From Gammaproteobacteria bacterium (GTDB lineage: Bacteria; Pseudomonadota; Gammaproteobacteria; Pseudomonadales; Pseudohongiellaceae): 27,120 bases of DNA. The stretch is from assembly GCA_002684935.1 (NCBI GenBank), contig NYWC01000015.1:20593-47712 (forward strand), written 5' to 3'. A model generated the notes under the pieces. It did no database searches. It was given only the letters and a program-made list of their open reading frames with translations, and was not told the origin of the DNA. The position numbers and the translations under genes are program-made. Within the stretch, counting starts at the first letter, position 1, and every line of letters starts with the position of its first letter. Shown here piece by piece: positions 1 to 7,650 of this stretch.

Positions 1-175
1 AGAGGATACCAGCTAGCACTATAGTGAATGTGCTGCGCCAGAATATGGCGTTATAGGCGCCTAGTTCCAGTGCCAAGCCCTTCATCATCACATCCATACC
101 GGCAAAGGTTGCAATTCCCAGACTGGCAACAGCGAAAGCCTGGGGCAAAGGATGCTGGGAATGGTCGTTTTGCAA
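1..175 (-). CDS. DMT/EamA-family permease, N-terminal part (runs off left edge)
   Basis: Reading the minus strand from a TTG codon at 173-175 gives 58 codons with no stop up to the window edge. The peptide starts MQNDHSQHPLPQ, then enters a hydrophobic stretch (AFAVASLGIATFAGMDVMM) followed by KGLALELGAYNAIFWRS and a second hydrophobic stretch. Small residues in the first helix, a polar link and an 'xxxFWRS' start of helix two are typical of drug/metabolite transporters with EamA domains, which are inner-membrane exporters or importers of small metabolites with ten helices. An in-frame TAG lies four codons upstream of the TTG, so no ATG start is possible; a TAGG about eight bases before the TTG could serve as ribosome binding site. 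Substrate cannot be predicted. The small secreted-protein gene at 398-751 lies upstream on the same strand across a 222 bp gap. Confidence 0.72.
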   Translation of the reverse strand, partial: MQNDHSQHPLPQAFAVASLGIATFAGMDVMMKGLALELGAYNAIFWRSTFTIVLAGIL

Positions 176-397
176 AAGTCGTGCCTACTGAAATTGACAG
201 CGGCGAAGCATACAACAAAAAGGGGTAGTCGAACGACCGCTGGATCGTACGTGAAATTTTGTTTGTCGGTCTAATTAGAGGACGAGTGCGAAGCAGGAGC
301 TGGAAATAGAAGGACGAACTGGGGCAGCGCGAATTTGGCGATACTCCGCCTACTGATGACAGCTAGAATTGAGTCATCGGTGAAATCTAGTGTGGCT

Positions 398-751
398 TTA
401 CCGTGACATGCCCCAGGTCACCGTGCTGCCCCATGCTGACGCAGTGCCGTTGACCTTGTTACCTTCGATAGTGCCAGCCATTACGTAGGTCATGGCTGCG
501 CCATCCCGATTAATATTGAACTTGATCCGGTTACCTTCGATGGTGCCGTCTTCGATTGCCCACTTGCGCCCATTGCCGAGGTCGAACTCTCCAGTCAGCG
601 TCCCATCTCCAGTCAGCATAGTGACAACGGCGTCTACAGTACCCATTTGGCTAGTCATGTAAAAGTTCCACTGACCGTCGGCGGGTGATTCCGCAAGGCT
701 GGTTGCAGCAGTGGCGAGAAGGGCTAAGGATATTACAAGTCGTTTTAGCAT
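398..751 (-). CDS. Small secreted beta-rich protein of unknown function
   Basis: The 117-residue product has a clear Sec signal peptide (MLKRLVISLALLATAATSLAES, cleavage after about residue 20), so it acts in the periplasm or outside the cell. The mature part is about 95 residues, has no cysteine, and alternates short strands with glycine turns. It contains a repeated unit GTIEGNRI / GTIEGNKV, encoded by an 18-base repeat (458-475 and 530-547, one mismatch). Similar G-x-(I/V)-x-GN strands occur in small secreted beta-sandwich or lipocalin-like domains, but I do not recognise a named family. No catalytic motif is visible. It is on the same strand as the DMT permease at the left edge, and divergent from the gene starting at 990. 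The signal peptide and the repeat make it very likely to be a real gene. Confidence 0.8.
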   Translation of the reverse strand: MLKRLVISLALLATAATSLAESPADGQWNFYMTSQMGTVDAVVTMLTGDGTLTGEFDLGNGRKWAIEDGTIEGNRIKFNINRDGAAMTYVMAGTIEGNKVNGTASAWGSTVTWGMSR

Positions 752-989
752 GATTTTCCCTCGGCGGCGTTTAATATTTAAGTGACCACGTTGTGTTTGG
801 CTCTTAACGCGTTACGCTGCCGTGTCCCGGATGGTTCACACCGCCATACAGTACTCGCACTTCCCGAGCCCACTCGTGACAAAATCCCGCGCAGCGCCCG
901 GATTCCATTTTGGTAGGATTATGCTAACGTTTCCGATGGCAATCAGTGCTATTCTGATACTCGTGCCGAAGTCTCAAGCGAGGAAAATA

Positions 990-1694
990 ATGAAAACAAT
1001 CACGCTTGCCGTTACTGCCCTGCTTTTCAACGCCCTTGTGCAGGGTCAGACTGCCATCAGTGGGGTCTGGCTGTTGAGTGGGCCAGGCACGGAAAGCGAA
1101 ATCCGTCTTACTGCAGCGGGAGAGCAGATCAGAAGTGATTATGACTTGCTGGAAGATGACCCCAGCCTCTATTGCACGCCAGCCAGCGTATCGCGTATCT
1201 GGGCTAATCCCAATTCCCGCATCAAGATTGAAGAGCGGCAAGATAGCATCGCAATCAGCTATGAACTGTTTGATTTGCGTCGCGATATTCCCATAAGCGA
1301 TGAGTCTGCACTGACAAACCAGCCTAGTACCAGTAACCTGGCCGGCACTTATTTTCCGGAAATGGGTTCTTCCTTTGCCAGGTATGAGGCAGGCAAACTC
1401 ATTGTAGAATCTCGTAATCATGCGCCGGGATACATACGGACTTCCCGTGGCATTCCGCAGGGCGCTAACACTGTTGCAATCGAAGAGTTGATTGTGGAGG
1501 ACGATATTCTGCATATCACCCATACGTATAGGGATAATGAATTGTATGAGCTACCCTTGGTGTTGGAGTATTTTTTCAGGCGCATTGATGCTGAGGATGT
1601 TGATCTCTATGAATGCACGGACGCCAACTACGACTGGTTTCTGGAACTTAATGACAATAATAGTGGGGCAGCTGATGAAGAACCTGCAAATTAG
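990..1694 (+). CDS. Secreted protein of unknown function, paired with a DUF6152 gene
   Basis: I place the start at ATG 990 because it gives a signal peptide (MKTITLAVTALLFNALVQGQ) and follows a GAGG ribosome binding site; the open frame extends back to 822, but that stretch does not look like an export signal. The 234-residue product has a core running DDPSLYC ... SRIW ... P ... IKI ... SIAISYELFDLRRDI (about residues 56-100). From memory this DDPxLxC / R / P / I-x-I-x-YE-x-x-D-x-x-R pattern recurs in secreted proteins of unknown function in proteobacteria, often beside DUF6152 genes. The last 20 bases overlap the next gene, so the two are probably translated together. A long antisense frame at 924-1523 has no recognisable content and is treated as a shadow. 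Function unknown; periplasmic location is inferred. Confidence 0.82.
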   Translation: MKTITLAVTALLFNALVQGQTAISGVWLLSGPGTESEIRLTAAGEQIRSDYDLLEDDPSLYCTPASVSRIWANPNSRIKIEERQDSIAISYELFDLRRDIPISDESALTNQPSTSNLAGTYFPEMGSSFARYEAGKLIVESRNHAPGYIRTSRGIPQGANTVAIEELIVEDDILHITHTYRDNELYELPLVLEYFFRRIDAEDVDLYECTDANYDWFLELNDNNSGAADEEPAN

Positions 1695-2067
1695 CAGGGT
1701 AAAATTGGTGTTGGCACTTTGTGTGTTGCTATTGTCAGCGGCGCTAAGCGCGCATCACTCTACCAATGCCAACTTTACTCAAGACATCATTTCTGTTGAG
1801 GGGGTTATCGAACGGGTGCGATTTGTGAATCCCCATGCCTCGGTATTGATCAAAAATACCGACTCAGCAGGCAATGAAACGTATTGGTTAATTGAGTCCG
1901 GTGCCAGAACTACTCTGAAGAGGCAGGGGGTTACACTGGAGCACCTGGAAATCGGATCGAATATCACCGCCACTGGTCGTAAAGGGCGTCGAGATAACAC
2001 CATGTATTTGCAAAAGATTATTTATGAAGATGGCTCAGAGTTCATACCTCAGCCTGAGCTCAATTAG
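1675..2067 (+). CDS. DUF6152-family secreted protein
   Basis: The start is ATG 1675, inside the end of the preceding gene, giving 130 residues beginning MKNLQISRVKLVLALCVLLL and a signal peptide that ends at LSAHHS. The mature protein opens with AHHS, then SVEGVIERVRFVNPHASVLIK, ETYWLIESGARTTLKRQGVT and a final ITATGRKGRRDNTMYLQKI strand. This order (AHHS start, EGxV, NPH, W-x-(I/V)-E-x-G, L-x-R-x-G, G-x-x-(A/G)) is the signature of DUF6152, a small periplasmic beta-barrel-like family of unknown function. The conserved His-His at the mature N terminus and the NPH motif suggest metal or ligand binding, which is inference. The 20-base overlap with the upstream gene points to one mRNA and coupled translation. 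No terminator hairpin is obvious behind it. Confidence 0.88.
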   Translation: MKNLQISRVKLVLALCVLLLSAALSAHHSTNANFTQDIISVEGVIERVRFVNPHASVLIKNTDSAGNETYWLIESGARTTLKRQGVTLEHLEIGSNITATGRKGRRDNTMYLQKIIYEDGSEFIPQPELN

Positions 2068-2211
2068 CCTCCACTCTCTATAATCCTGTAATTTTTAGTC
2101 AGTAGCAGACGAGTTGGGTTTAACTGCTATGTGGGCGAGGGCTAGATTCTTGGTGACAATTAGAATCAGCATGAATTCGTTTCAGTAGCCACAGCAACTG
2201 GAGAGCATTAA

Positions 2212-3153
2212 TTGAACAGCACCAGACTATTTCTTTCATCCGTCTTAATTGTATATGGCGGCCTTATCTCTTTCAGCCTCAGTGCTGCGGAGTTGCTGTC
2301 GAGTGTGCCTGCTGGCGTCCAGGCATTGTCACTGGAAGGAGAGGCGCTCTACGCTGCCGATCCCAGTGCCGGCACCGTGGCTAATCTTGAGGCTGCGACA
2401 GCGGATTACGAAGCTGATCCCAGTGACGCGGGCAATCTCATCTGGCTTGGCAGACACACTGCTTATGCGGGCGATTATAGACGGGCCATCAAAATCTTTT
2501 CAGAGGGTGTGGACAAATTTCCCGAAGACCCGCGCTTTTATCGCCATCGTGGCCATCGTTACATTTCTATCCGCGAATTTGATCGCGCTATCGCAGACTT
2601 TGAGCGGGCGGCTGAATTGATGCAGGGATTCGAGGTTGCAGTGGAGCCAGATGGCTTGCCCAATGTCCAGAATATTCCCCTGACGACAACCCAGGGAAAC
2701 GTCTGGTACCACCTTGGTCTCGCTTATTACTTACAGCAGGATTGGCCGCGGGCGTTATCTGCTTTTCGCAATGGCTTCCGTGTGGGTGGCTATGATGACA
2801 ATCTGGTTTCCACTACTCATTGGATCTACATGACTCTCCGCCGCATGGGCAATGACGCTGGAGCATTGATGGCGCTCAATGAGATTTCGGCTGATATGAA
2901 TATCATTGAGAACATGAGTTACCACCAGCTCTGCCTGCTCTATAAAGGGGACTTGGAAATTGAAGACATGATGGCCGCTAATGGTGATGATCCAAGCAAT
3001 GCCGCTGTAGCCTACGGAATCGCAAACTACTTCTATTACAACGGCGACAAGCTGCGTTCCGATGAACTGCTTGAAAGCATAGTCTCGGGTTCTAGCTGGA
3101 GTGCATTTGGCTTTATCGCCGCGGAGGCGGACTTGGCGAATCCACAGCGCTAA
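2212..3153 (+). CDS. Secreted tetratricopeptide-repeat protein
   Basis: The frame starts at TTG 2212, six bases after a good GGAGAG ribosome binding site (2200-2205); no ATG lies in a position that would keep the signal peptide (MNSTRLFLSSVLIVYGGLIS, cleavage near AAEL), so TTG is the likely start. The 313-residue product carries at least three TPR units: about residues 74-107 (NLIWLGRHTAYAGDYRRAIKI), 108-141 (RHRGHRYISIREFDRAIADF) and 163-196 (VWYHLGLAYYLQQDWPRALS). The C-terminal third looks helical but is more degenerate. TPR domains bind protein partners; here the protein would work in the periplasm as a scaffold or assembly factor, with the partner unknown. It stands alone, about 145 bp downstream of the DUF6152 gene and convergent with the symporter gene. 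Confidence 0.85.
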   Translation: MNSTRLFLSSVLIVYGGLISFSLSAAELLSSVPAGVQALSLEGEALYAADPSAGTVANLEAATADYEADPSDAGNLIWLGRHTAYAGDYRRAIKIFSEGVDKFPEDPRFYRHRGHRYISIREFDRAIADFERAAELMQGFEVAVEPDGLPNVQNIPLTTTQGNVWYHLGLAYYLQQDWPRALSAFRNGFRVGGYDDNLVSTTHWIYMTLRRMGNDAGALMALNEISADMNIIENMSYHQLCLLYKGDLEIEDMMAANGDDPSNAAVAYGIANYFYYNGDKLRSDELLESIVSGSSWSAFGFIAAEADLANPQR

Positions 3154-3211
3154 TGTACCCGCGTAATCAAACAGAAACCTTGGGCAAGAGTTGACGCAGA
3201 GTTTAAAAGCA

Positions 3212-4507
3212 CTAAAAGCGTGCTGAGACACCCAATATTAGAACGCCGCCTACCAATATAGGTGCCATGTACCTTACAATAAATCGCCAGGCGCAAAACA
3301 GGGTTTCATTTAGCTCAGGTAATTCTGTCCGCATTACCTCTTGCGGCGCAACCCATCCCGCAAAAACGGCGATCAGAATACCGCCGATTGGCATCATGAC
3401 CTGTCCTGAGAAGAAATCTATTTCCTCATTTAGATGGGGGAAGAACACGCTTATGGCGCCTACTGTCCAGGCTATAGCACCGAGTGCCAGTACAGCGGTT
3501 TTGCGCGGGAGCTTGATTTGCTCCTCCACGACCACCGCAGCGAGCATCAGCATCGCGATCGAGGAAGTGAGGGCACCCAGTGCCGCAAGACTGAAAAACA
3601 GTCCACCTACTAATGACCCCGCGGGCATCTGCAGAAATGACAGAGGCATGGTGCTGAAGATCAGTCCCATACCCATGGCCGGGTCGAGGCTGAATTGGAA
3701 AACAATGGGAAAAATCATCAGTCCGGCGACCATGGCCACGATGGTATCCGAGGTGGCGATAACCAGTCCGTCGTAAGCAATATTGGCTTTCTTGTCCATA
3801 AAGGCGCCAAAAGTCAGCATGGCTGCACCACCCACAACAACTGAGAAAAACGCCTGACCAAAGGCGGCAAGCATGACTTGCGGGGTTAGTTCGCCAAATC
3901 TTGGGCTAAGCAGATACTCGAGGGCTGCCTCGGCATTACCCACGCTGAGGGAATAGGAAGCTAGCAAGGCGAGTATCATAAAAAATGCAGGCATGGCAAT
4001 GCGAGAGAACCACTCAATACCTTTATGGAGCCCTCGTAAAACGATAGCAACGGTTATAGCCATGAAAAGGGACTGCCAGAAAAACTGTCGCAGCGGTGTC
4101 CCATAAATAGCTGGCATCGCGCCCTCTATATATCCACCGCTGAAACCGGCTACTGCAAACGCCAGCACCCGCCCTGAAATAACACCGTAAATACAGAGCA
4201 CCATATAGGTAGCGAATGCACCAATGCCCCCTACTAGTCCCCACCAGGGTGAGCGACCAGCATTTCGCGACATCTCCTTGGTAGAGCCTACGGCCGATAG
4301 CCCCATATGCCTGCCTACTGCGAGTTCGCCGATGAGAACTGGATACACAATGCCTACGATACAAAGCAGGTAGACCAGCACGAAAGCGGAACCGCCATTC
4401 TCGCCGGCCTGGAAAGGGAAGCGCCAAAGATTGCCGAGGCCGACAGCAGCGCCTATGCCCACCATAAGAAAGGAAAAGCGGTTGCTCCAGCGCGTGGTCG
4501 TGGCCAT
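3212..4507 (-). CDS. Neurotransmitter:sodium symporter (NSS/SNF) family transporter
   Basis: The 431-residue protein is an inner-membrane, sodium-coupled symporter of the LeuT fold. The first helix carries the family hallmark GIGAAVGLGNLWRFP followed by ENGGSAFVLVY (about residues 17-45), which forms the two sodium sites and the substrate pocket. Eleven or so hydrophobic helices follow, a usual number for bacterial members. Bacterial relatives take up amino acids such as leucine, tyrosine, tryptophan or methionine; the exact substrate cannot be read from sequence. I chose ATG 4507 (MATTTRW) over a TTG four codons upstream because it is the first ATG and keeps the normal short N terminus; neither has a strong ribosome binding site. 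The gene is convergent with the TPR gene 58 bp away, and its stop codon lies in an AGCAC/GTGCT hairpin. Confidence 0.95.
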   Translation of the reverse strand: MATTTRWSNRFSFLMVGIGAAVGLGNLWRFPFQAGENGGSAFVLVYLLCIVGIVYPVLIGELAVGRHMGLSAVGSTKEMSRNAGRSPWWGLVGGIGAFATYMVLCIYGVISGRVLAFAVAGFSGGYIEGAMPAIYGTPLRQFFWQSLFMAITVAIVLRGLHKGIEWFSRIAMPAFFMILALLASYSLSVGNAEAALEYLLSPRFGELTPQVMLAAFGQAFFSVVVGGAAMLTFGAFMDKKANIAYDGLVIATSDTIVAMVAGLMIFPIVFQFSLDPAMGMGLIFSTMPLSFLQMPAGSLVGGLFFSLAALGALTSSIAMLMLAAVVVEEQIKLPRKTAVLALGAIAWTVGAISVFFPHLNEEIDFFSGQVMMPIGGILIAVFAGWVAPQEVMRTELPELNETLFCAWRFIVRYMAPILVGGVLILGVSARF

Positions 4508-4808
4508 GGAAGGACTCAATCTTATTCTTGTTATTCAGGAGACTTCTCAAGGTAAACCAATCTCAGTAAACGCGCAAACCAAGAGTTTGACGCAGCCCAC
4601 GAATCCGGTGAACCTAAATTCGTAAAGGCCGAGTCCCAATAAACTGAGCTCAGGGAGATGGAGCGCTAGGATATCTAAACCTCTGGAAATCTGCTCGCCA
4701 AGAATTTTTAATTCAAGATCCCAAAACCGGCGGGATGCTGGTTTCAGGTCGATTGCGAGGGCATGTTATCCTTCTAGAGTTGGCTAAATTACTTTCGGGA
4801 GAGAAGTT
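4508..4808. other. Divergent intergenic region between symporter and phosphatase genes
   Basis: These 301 bases must hold the promoters of both the symporter (minus) and the histidine phosphatase (plus). The open frames crossing it are short and overlap the symporter start in other frames, so I see no gene. A 10-bp perfect palindrome CTGAGCTCAG sits at 4644-4653; it may be chance. Confidence 0.5.
4753..4780 (+). promoter_or_regulatory. Possible sigma-70 promoter for the histidine phosphatase gene
   Basis: TTGCGA (4753-4758) and TAGAGT (4775-4780) are separated by 16 bases and each match the consensus at four of six positions. Transcription would start near 4787, about 20 bases before the ATG at 4809, which follows a GGGAGAG ribosome binding site. 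This is a by-eye call. Confidence 0.25.
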
Positions 4809-5324
4809 ATGAAATTAACATTAGCTTTTTGTGTGAATGTGCTTTTGTTTGTTGCGCTGTTCATAGCCCAGCCGTCTTTGGCGCAAGAGCAGCTGAAACT
4901 GTTCCTGGTTCGGCACGCAGAGAAAGTCGACCAGTCTCAGCAATCGGCTCTGACGGAATTGGGTGAGCGCAGAGCGTTAGCGATTGCGGAAATTCTGGAG
5001 CCAGAGCCTCTTAAATACATTTACTCCACGCCGTTTAATCGCACCATGCTCACGGCGGAGCCAGCAGCGGATTTTCATCAGCTTTCGGTCGCCCAGTACG
5101 ATGGAAATACACTGCAGGAGTTCGCCGAGCAACTGCGCCAGCTTGAAGGAGTAGCTTTGGTTGTTGGCCACTCAAATACGACGCCTATCCTCGTAAATCA
5201 TTTGGTGGGAACGGATTTTCAATCTCTGGATGAAAACATCTACGACCGCGTCTACGTGGTTACGATTGACGGCGAGGGCATCGCGCAGCTGGAAATGCGT
5301 TTTACTGAACCGCGCACGCCTTGA
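4809..5324 (+). CDS. Secreted SixA-like histidine phosphatase
   Basis: The 171-residue product begins with a signal peptide (MKLTLAFCVNVLLFVALFIA, cleavage after SLAQ) and then the histidine phosphatase hallmark LFLVRHAEK, in which His36 would be the residue phosphorylated during catalysis, helped by Arg35. Arg78 in STPFNRTMLTA and His121 in VVGHSNTTP complete the usual RH...R...H pocket of the branch-1 phosphoglycerate-mutase/SixA superfamily. Its size matches the small SixA-like forms, but unlike cytoplasmic SixA it is exported, so its substrate is more likely a periplasmic phosphomonoester than a phospho-histidine signalling protein; that is inference. GGGAGAG at 4797-4803 is a strong ribosome binding site five bases before ATG. 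It is convergent with the channel gene, 46 bp apart. Confidence 0.9.
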   Translation: MKLTLAFCVNVLLFVALFIAQPSLAQEQLKLFLVRHAEKVDQSQQSALTELGERRALAIAEILEPEPLKYIYSTPFNRTMLTAEPAADFHQLSVAQYDGNTLQEFAEQLRQLEGVALVVGHSNTTPILVNHLVGTDFQSLDENIYDRVYVVTIDGEGIAQLEMRFTEPRTP

Positions 5325-5370
5325 TTCCCTCGGGGGCAGCTTTTGGGCAGCAGCTTTCGATTTAGTTGGC

Positions 5371-6081
5371 CTAGAACGGCAAAATACGATAAACCACAGC
5401 CGCAATGATGCTGCCGAGTGTTGGTCCCGCCACCGGGATCCAAGCGTATCCCCAGTCGTTTGAGCCCTTGCCTTTGATTGGAACAACAGCGTGGGCCAGC
5501 CTTGGCCCGAGGTCCCTTGCAGGATTGATCGCATAGCCAGTGGTACCTCCCATGCCCATACCGATGCCAAAAACCAGCAAACCGACAGGCAGTGCATCCA
5601 GCGCTCCCAGCCCCACGTCGGGCGCCGCGATGTAAAGCACGCCCAATACCAGAACAAAGGTGGCAATAGTCTCGCAAAAGAGGTTGATCGATGTGTTCGG
5701 AATCGCGGGGGCAGTGCTAAAAACGCCGAGCTTGGCGGCTGGGTCCTCTGTTTCATCGAAGTGATCGCGAAACTGCAGCCACACGCAGAGAGCGCCCACA
5801 AACGCACCGATCATCTGCGCGGCGATGTAGCCTGGCACAAGCGCCCATTCGAAATTGCCTGCTGAGGCCAGCCCAATGGTGACAGCCGGGTTGATATGTG
5901 CGCCGCTTATATCGGCTGTCATGAAGACCGCGATAAAAACGGCTATGCCCCAACCCCAGGTGGTGACGATCCAGCCGCTATTGTTGCCATTGGTTTTTGC
6001 GAGGGACACGTTTGCGTTCACGCTGTGGCCAACCAGAATCAAAATAAAGGTGCCGAGTAATTCGCCAATATACGCTTCCAT
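5371..6081 (-). CDS. MIP-family channel, glycerol-facilitator (GlpF) like
   Basis: The 236-residue protein is an inner-membrane major intrinsic protein with six helices and two half-helices ending in NPA boxes: SGAHINPAVTIG (NPA at 64-66) and GYAINPARDLGPR (NPA at 186-188). Asp190 directly after NPAR is the mark of glycerol facilitators; water-only AqpZ channels have a small residue there. Trp42 in TTWGWG corresponds by eye to the selectivity-filter Trp of E. coli GlpF, Tyr183 lies where GlpF has Phe, and Arg189 is the conserved filter arginine. Thus passage of glycerol or similar small neutral solutes is the best prediction. The length is nearer AqpZ than E. coli GlpF (about 280), because loops are short. 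No glycerol kinase or glycerol-3-phosphate dehydrogenase gene is nearby, so the physiological substrate remains open. Confidence 0.92.
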   Translation of the reverse strand: MEAYIGELLGTFILILVGHSVNANVSLAKTNGNNSGWIVTTWGWGIAVFIAVFMTADISGAHINPAVTIGLASAGNFEWALVPGYIAAQMIGAFVGALCVWLQFRDHFDETEDPAAKLGVFSTAPAIPNTSINLFCETIATFVLVLGVLYIAAPDVGLGALDALPVGLLVFGIGMGMGGTTGYAINPARDLGPRLAHAVVPIKGKGSNDWGYAWIPVAGPTLGSIIAAVVYRILPF

Positions 6082-6445
6082 AGTATGTGCCTATTGTTGG
6101 TGATTTGGTGTTGTTGTTTTAGCGCGCATGTCGAGAGTAAGGACTGCACGTGAGGTAAGCCATCGCAAAAGCGTTTTCAGATTGACAGCGCCGAGCGTAC
6201 TATAGGAAAAAAACACCCGAGCTGCCAGTGTGATATTTGGTAGCAGCCCGCGGAGAGAGCAGATTTTTGATAGTTAGATTAGATGTTAGGTATGGTCTTG
6301 AGGTTGATCTTGGGGGTCGAACTACTGCGCGCCAGGAACTTATCACCTGATGCCTATGAATGGAGAGTTCAGTGGAGTCGACGCCAGCTTCAGATCCAAA
6401 GTTAGTCTAATTAACAACAGGTTCGCAGGATAACTTTAGAGTCCA
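6082..6445. other. Non-coding stretch upstream of the GlpF-like gene
   Basis: I see no gene in these 364 bases. They should contain the promoter of the GlpF-like gene (minus strand). A TTGACA at 6182-6187 is followed by TATAGG only 13 bases later on the plus strand, too close for a normal promoter. An imperfect hairpin lies near 6219-6244 (GCTGCCA with TTGGTAGC). Confidence 0.4.
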
Positions 6446-6646
6446 TTAAAAACCCATCTCATTCTCCATCTTGCAGAAATGGCACCGGCATTTGGGATGG
6501 TTGATATGGCGAGGTCCTTCAAGGTACTGCTTTTGGTTGAACTGGAAAACTCGATAGCGCCGGTAGAAAACACATGCTATCAGCACCGATGCGATAATCA
6601 GCGCTGGTAAAGTAGCTGTTATTGCCAAAAGTAGTTGCCAACTCAT
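6446..6646 (-). CDS. Tiny single-pass membrane protein with a cysteine-rich tail
   Basis: The 66-residue product has one strong membrane helix (about residues 4-28, LLLAITATLPALIIASVLIA) followed by the basic run YRRYR, which predicts the N terminus outside and the tail in the cytoplasm. The tail ends in PKCRCHFCKMENEMGF, with three cysteines and one histidine in nine residues, a possible metal-binding knuckle. I do not recognise the family. The start has only a weak ribosome binding site (TTGAG just before ATG), which lowers confidence, but the clean split into helix, basic stop and Cys cluster is not what a random frame gives. The GlpF-like gene lies 364 bp downstream on the same strand; a functional link is not shown. 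Confidence 0.5.
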   Translation of the reverse strand: MSWQLLLAITATLPALIIASVLIACVFYRRYRVFQFNQKQYLEGPRHINHPKCRCHFCKMENEMGF

Positions 6647-6764
6647 AACTCAATCTGCTCGGTTTGTGCCATGACCCTAAACAACGCAGATTTCAATCAT
6701 TTAGATTCACGAGCTCTTACAAGCGCTTGGATAGGATTTCTGGGAATTAAACTTCTATAACGAA

Positions 6765-6789
6765 GAAGGCGCCAATAGTTGGCGCCTTC
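6765..6789 (-). terminator. Rho-independent-type terminator behind the lipocalin-like gene
   Basis: A perfect 10-bp inverted repeat, GAAGGCGCCA and TGGCGCCTTC, encloses a five-base loop. On the minus strand it lies 33 bases after the stop of the gene at 6823-7359 and is followed by TTCGTTAT, a moderately T-rich tail. The stem is strong and the location fits; the tail is imperfect. Confidence 0.65.
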
Positions 6790-6822
6790 CTATGATTTAG
6801 ATTCTGAAAAGTACGGGCTACG

Positions 6823-7359
6823 CTATGGATCTCTTCTCATCGATGTGTAGCGTATCGACACGAGCCTACCACCGCTCCAGTTCTCAGTACGGGATTCGTA
6901 CGTATTTTCGTCTATAAACTTGATCATACTGTGGTGGGCATGGGCGTCACTATTCACATCCATATTCGTCCCTTCGGTAAACTTAAAATCGATCACTCCG
7001 GATTCGTTGGTAGTAACGAATGCCATAGAGGGCTGGTTACCGATGGCGCAATAGTGCGTATGGATAAGCTCATCCTTGCCATTTTGGTGGTACATACTCA
7101 CCATCTCTGCGGGTGTTCCTGCCGCAAAAGTTTGCATAACTGTAGAATTTCCGATGTTTTTGAATGACACGCTAGTTTCAGAAACACTTACATCAGCCCT
7201 GTCCTGCCCTACGGGGACGACCTGCGCTTCGCCAGTCCATGAACCTTCGAGGCTTAACATTGATTGGAAGGCCTGGTCAGGCGTGAATTCGTCGCAAGCA
7301 TTGGCTTGCGTACACAGCAGAATCATCGCTACTGGGATGATTGTTGTTATTGTCTTCAT
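6823..7359 (-). CDS. Secreted lipocalin-like protein with HYC...NQP motif
   Basis: The 178-residue product has a signal peptide (MKTITTIIPVAMILLCTQANA) and a mature part that starts FTPDQAFQSMLSLEGSWTGE, the usual opening of DUF1579-type lipocalin-like domains. The centre reads ELIHTHYCAIGNQPSMAF (residues 97-114); an HYC-x-x-x-NQP-x-M motif of this sort is, from memory, a conserved core in secreted family members of unknown function. A second histidine group, DAHAHHS (138-144), follows, and the end has the W-x-x-G strand ENWSGGR. The two histidine clusters could line one pocket and bind a metal or small ligand, which is inference. The ATG at 7359 follows a GAAGAAG ribosome-binding-like run. 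The gene stands alone, with a strong terminator behind it. Confidence 0.85.
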   Translation of the reverse strand: MKTITTIIPVAMILLCTQANACDEFTPDQAFQSMLSLEGSWTGEAQVVPVGQDRADVSVSETSVSFKNIGNSTVMQTFAAGTPAEMVSMYHQNGKDELIHTHYCAIGNQPSMAFVTTNESGVIDFKFTEGTNMDVNSDAHAHHSMIKFIDENTYESRTENWSGGRLVSIRYTSMRRDP

Positions 7360-7650
7360 AACAGGTTTTCTTCTTCATTGTGAACATTTTTAGATTATAA
7401 GCGACGCCAGAGTAAGTCAAATCTTTACTTTTTTCGGATGTAAGGCCCTGGCTTCATTATGTGGGAAGCCGCGAGGCTCTATCTTAACTGGCCCAAGGCT
7501 GGACAAGCCCACGTGACAAGGCTAATTTTAGGATACCGGGAATGCGCCAGGCCGCTGTTTCAGCGACACCTCGATAGTGCTCATCTGACGCTCCCATTTC
7601 ACAAACGAATGATACGAAAACAAGCAGCCTCGCAGCAGTTGGAGAAGCCC

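Noticed and set aside
28..228. Plus-strand open frame of 66 codons at the left edge
   Set aside because: It lies opposite the DMT permease start, has low-complexity Pro/Ser content, no ribosome binding site and no domain.
924..1523. Minus-strand open frame of 199 codons
   Set aside because: It is antisense to the secreted-protein gene at 990-1694, whose signal peptide and conserved core are convincing; the antisense peptide has no recognisable feature.
4023..4550. Minus-strand open frame of 175 codons over the symporter start
   Set aside because: It is another frame of the NSS symporter gene; composition is Arg/His-rich and typical of a shadow.
5172..5807. Minus-strand frame of 211 codons
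   Set aside because: It overlaps both the GlpF-like gene and the phosphatase gene in other frames and lacks any motif.
6182..6206. TTGACA followed by TATAGG as a plus-strand promoter
   Set aside because: The spacing is only 13 bases and no plus-strand gene follows.
6450..6480. Haem c motif in the tiny membrane protein tail
   Set aside because: The order is C-x-C-H-x-x-C, not C-x-x-C-H, and the tail is predicted to be cytoplasmic.
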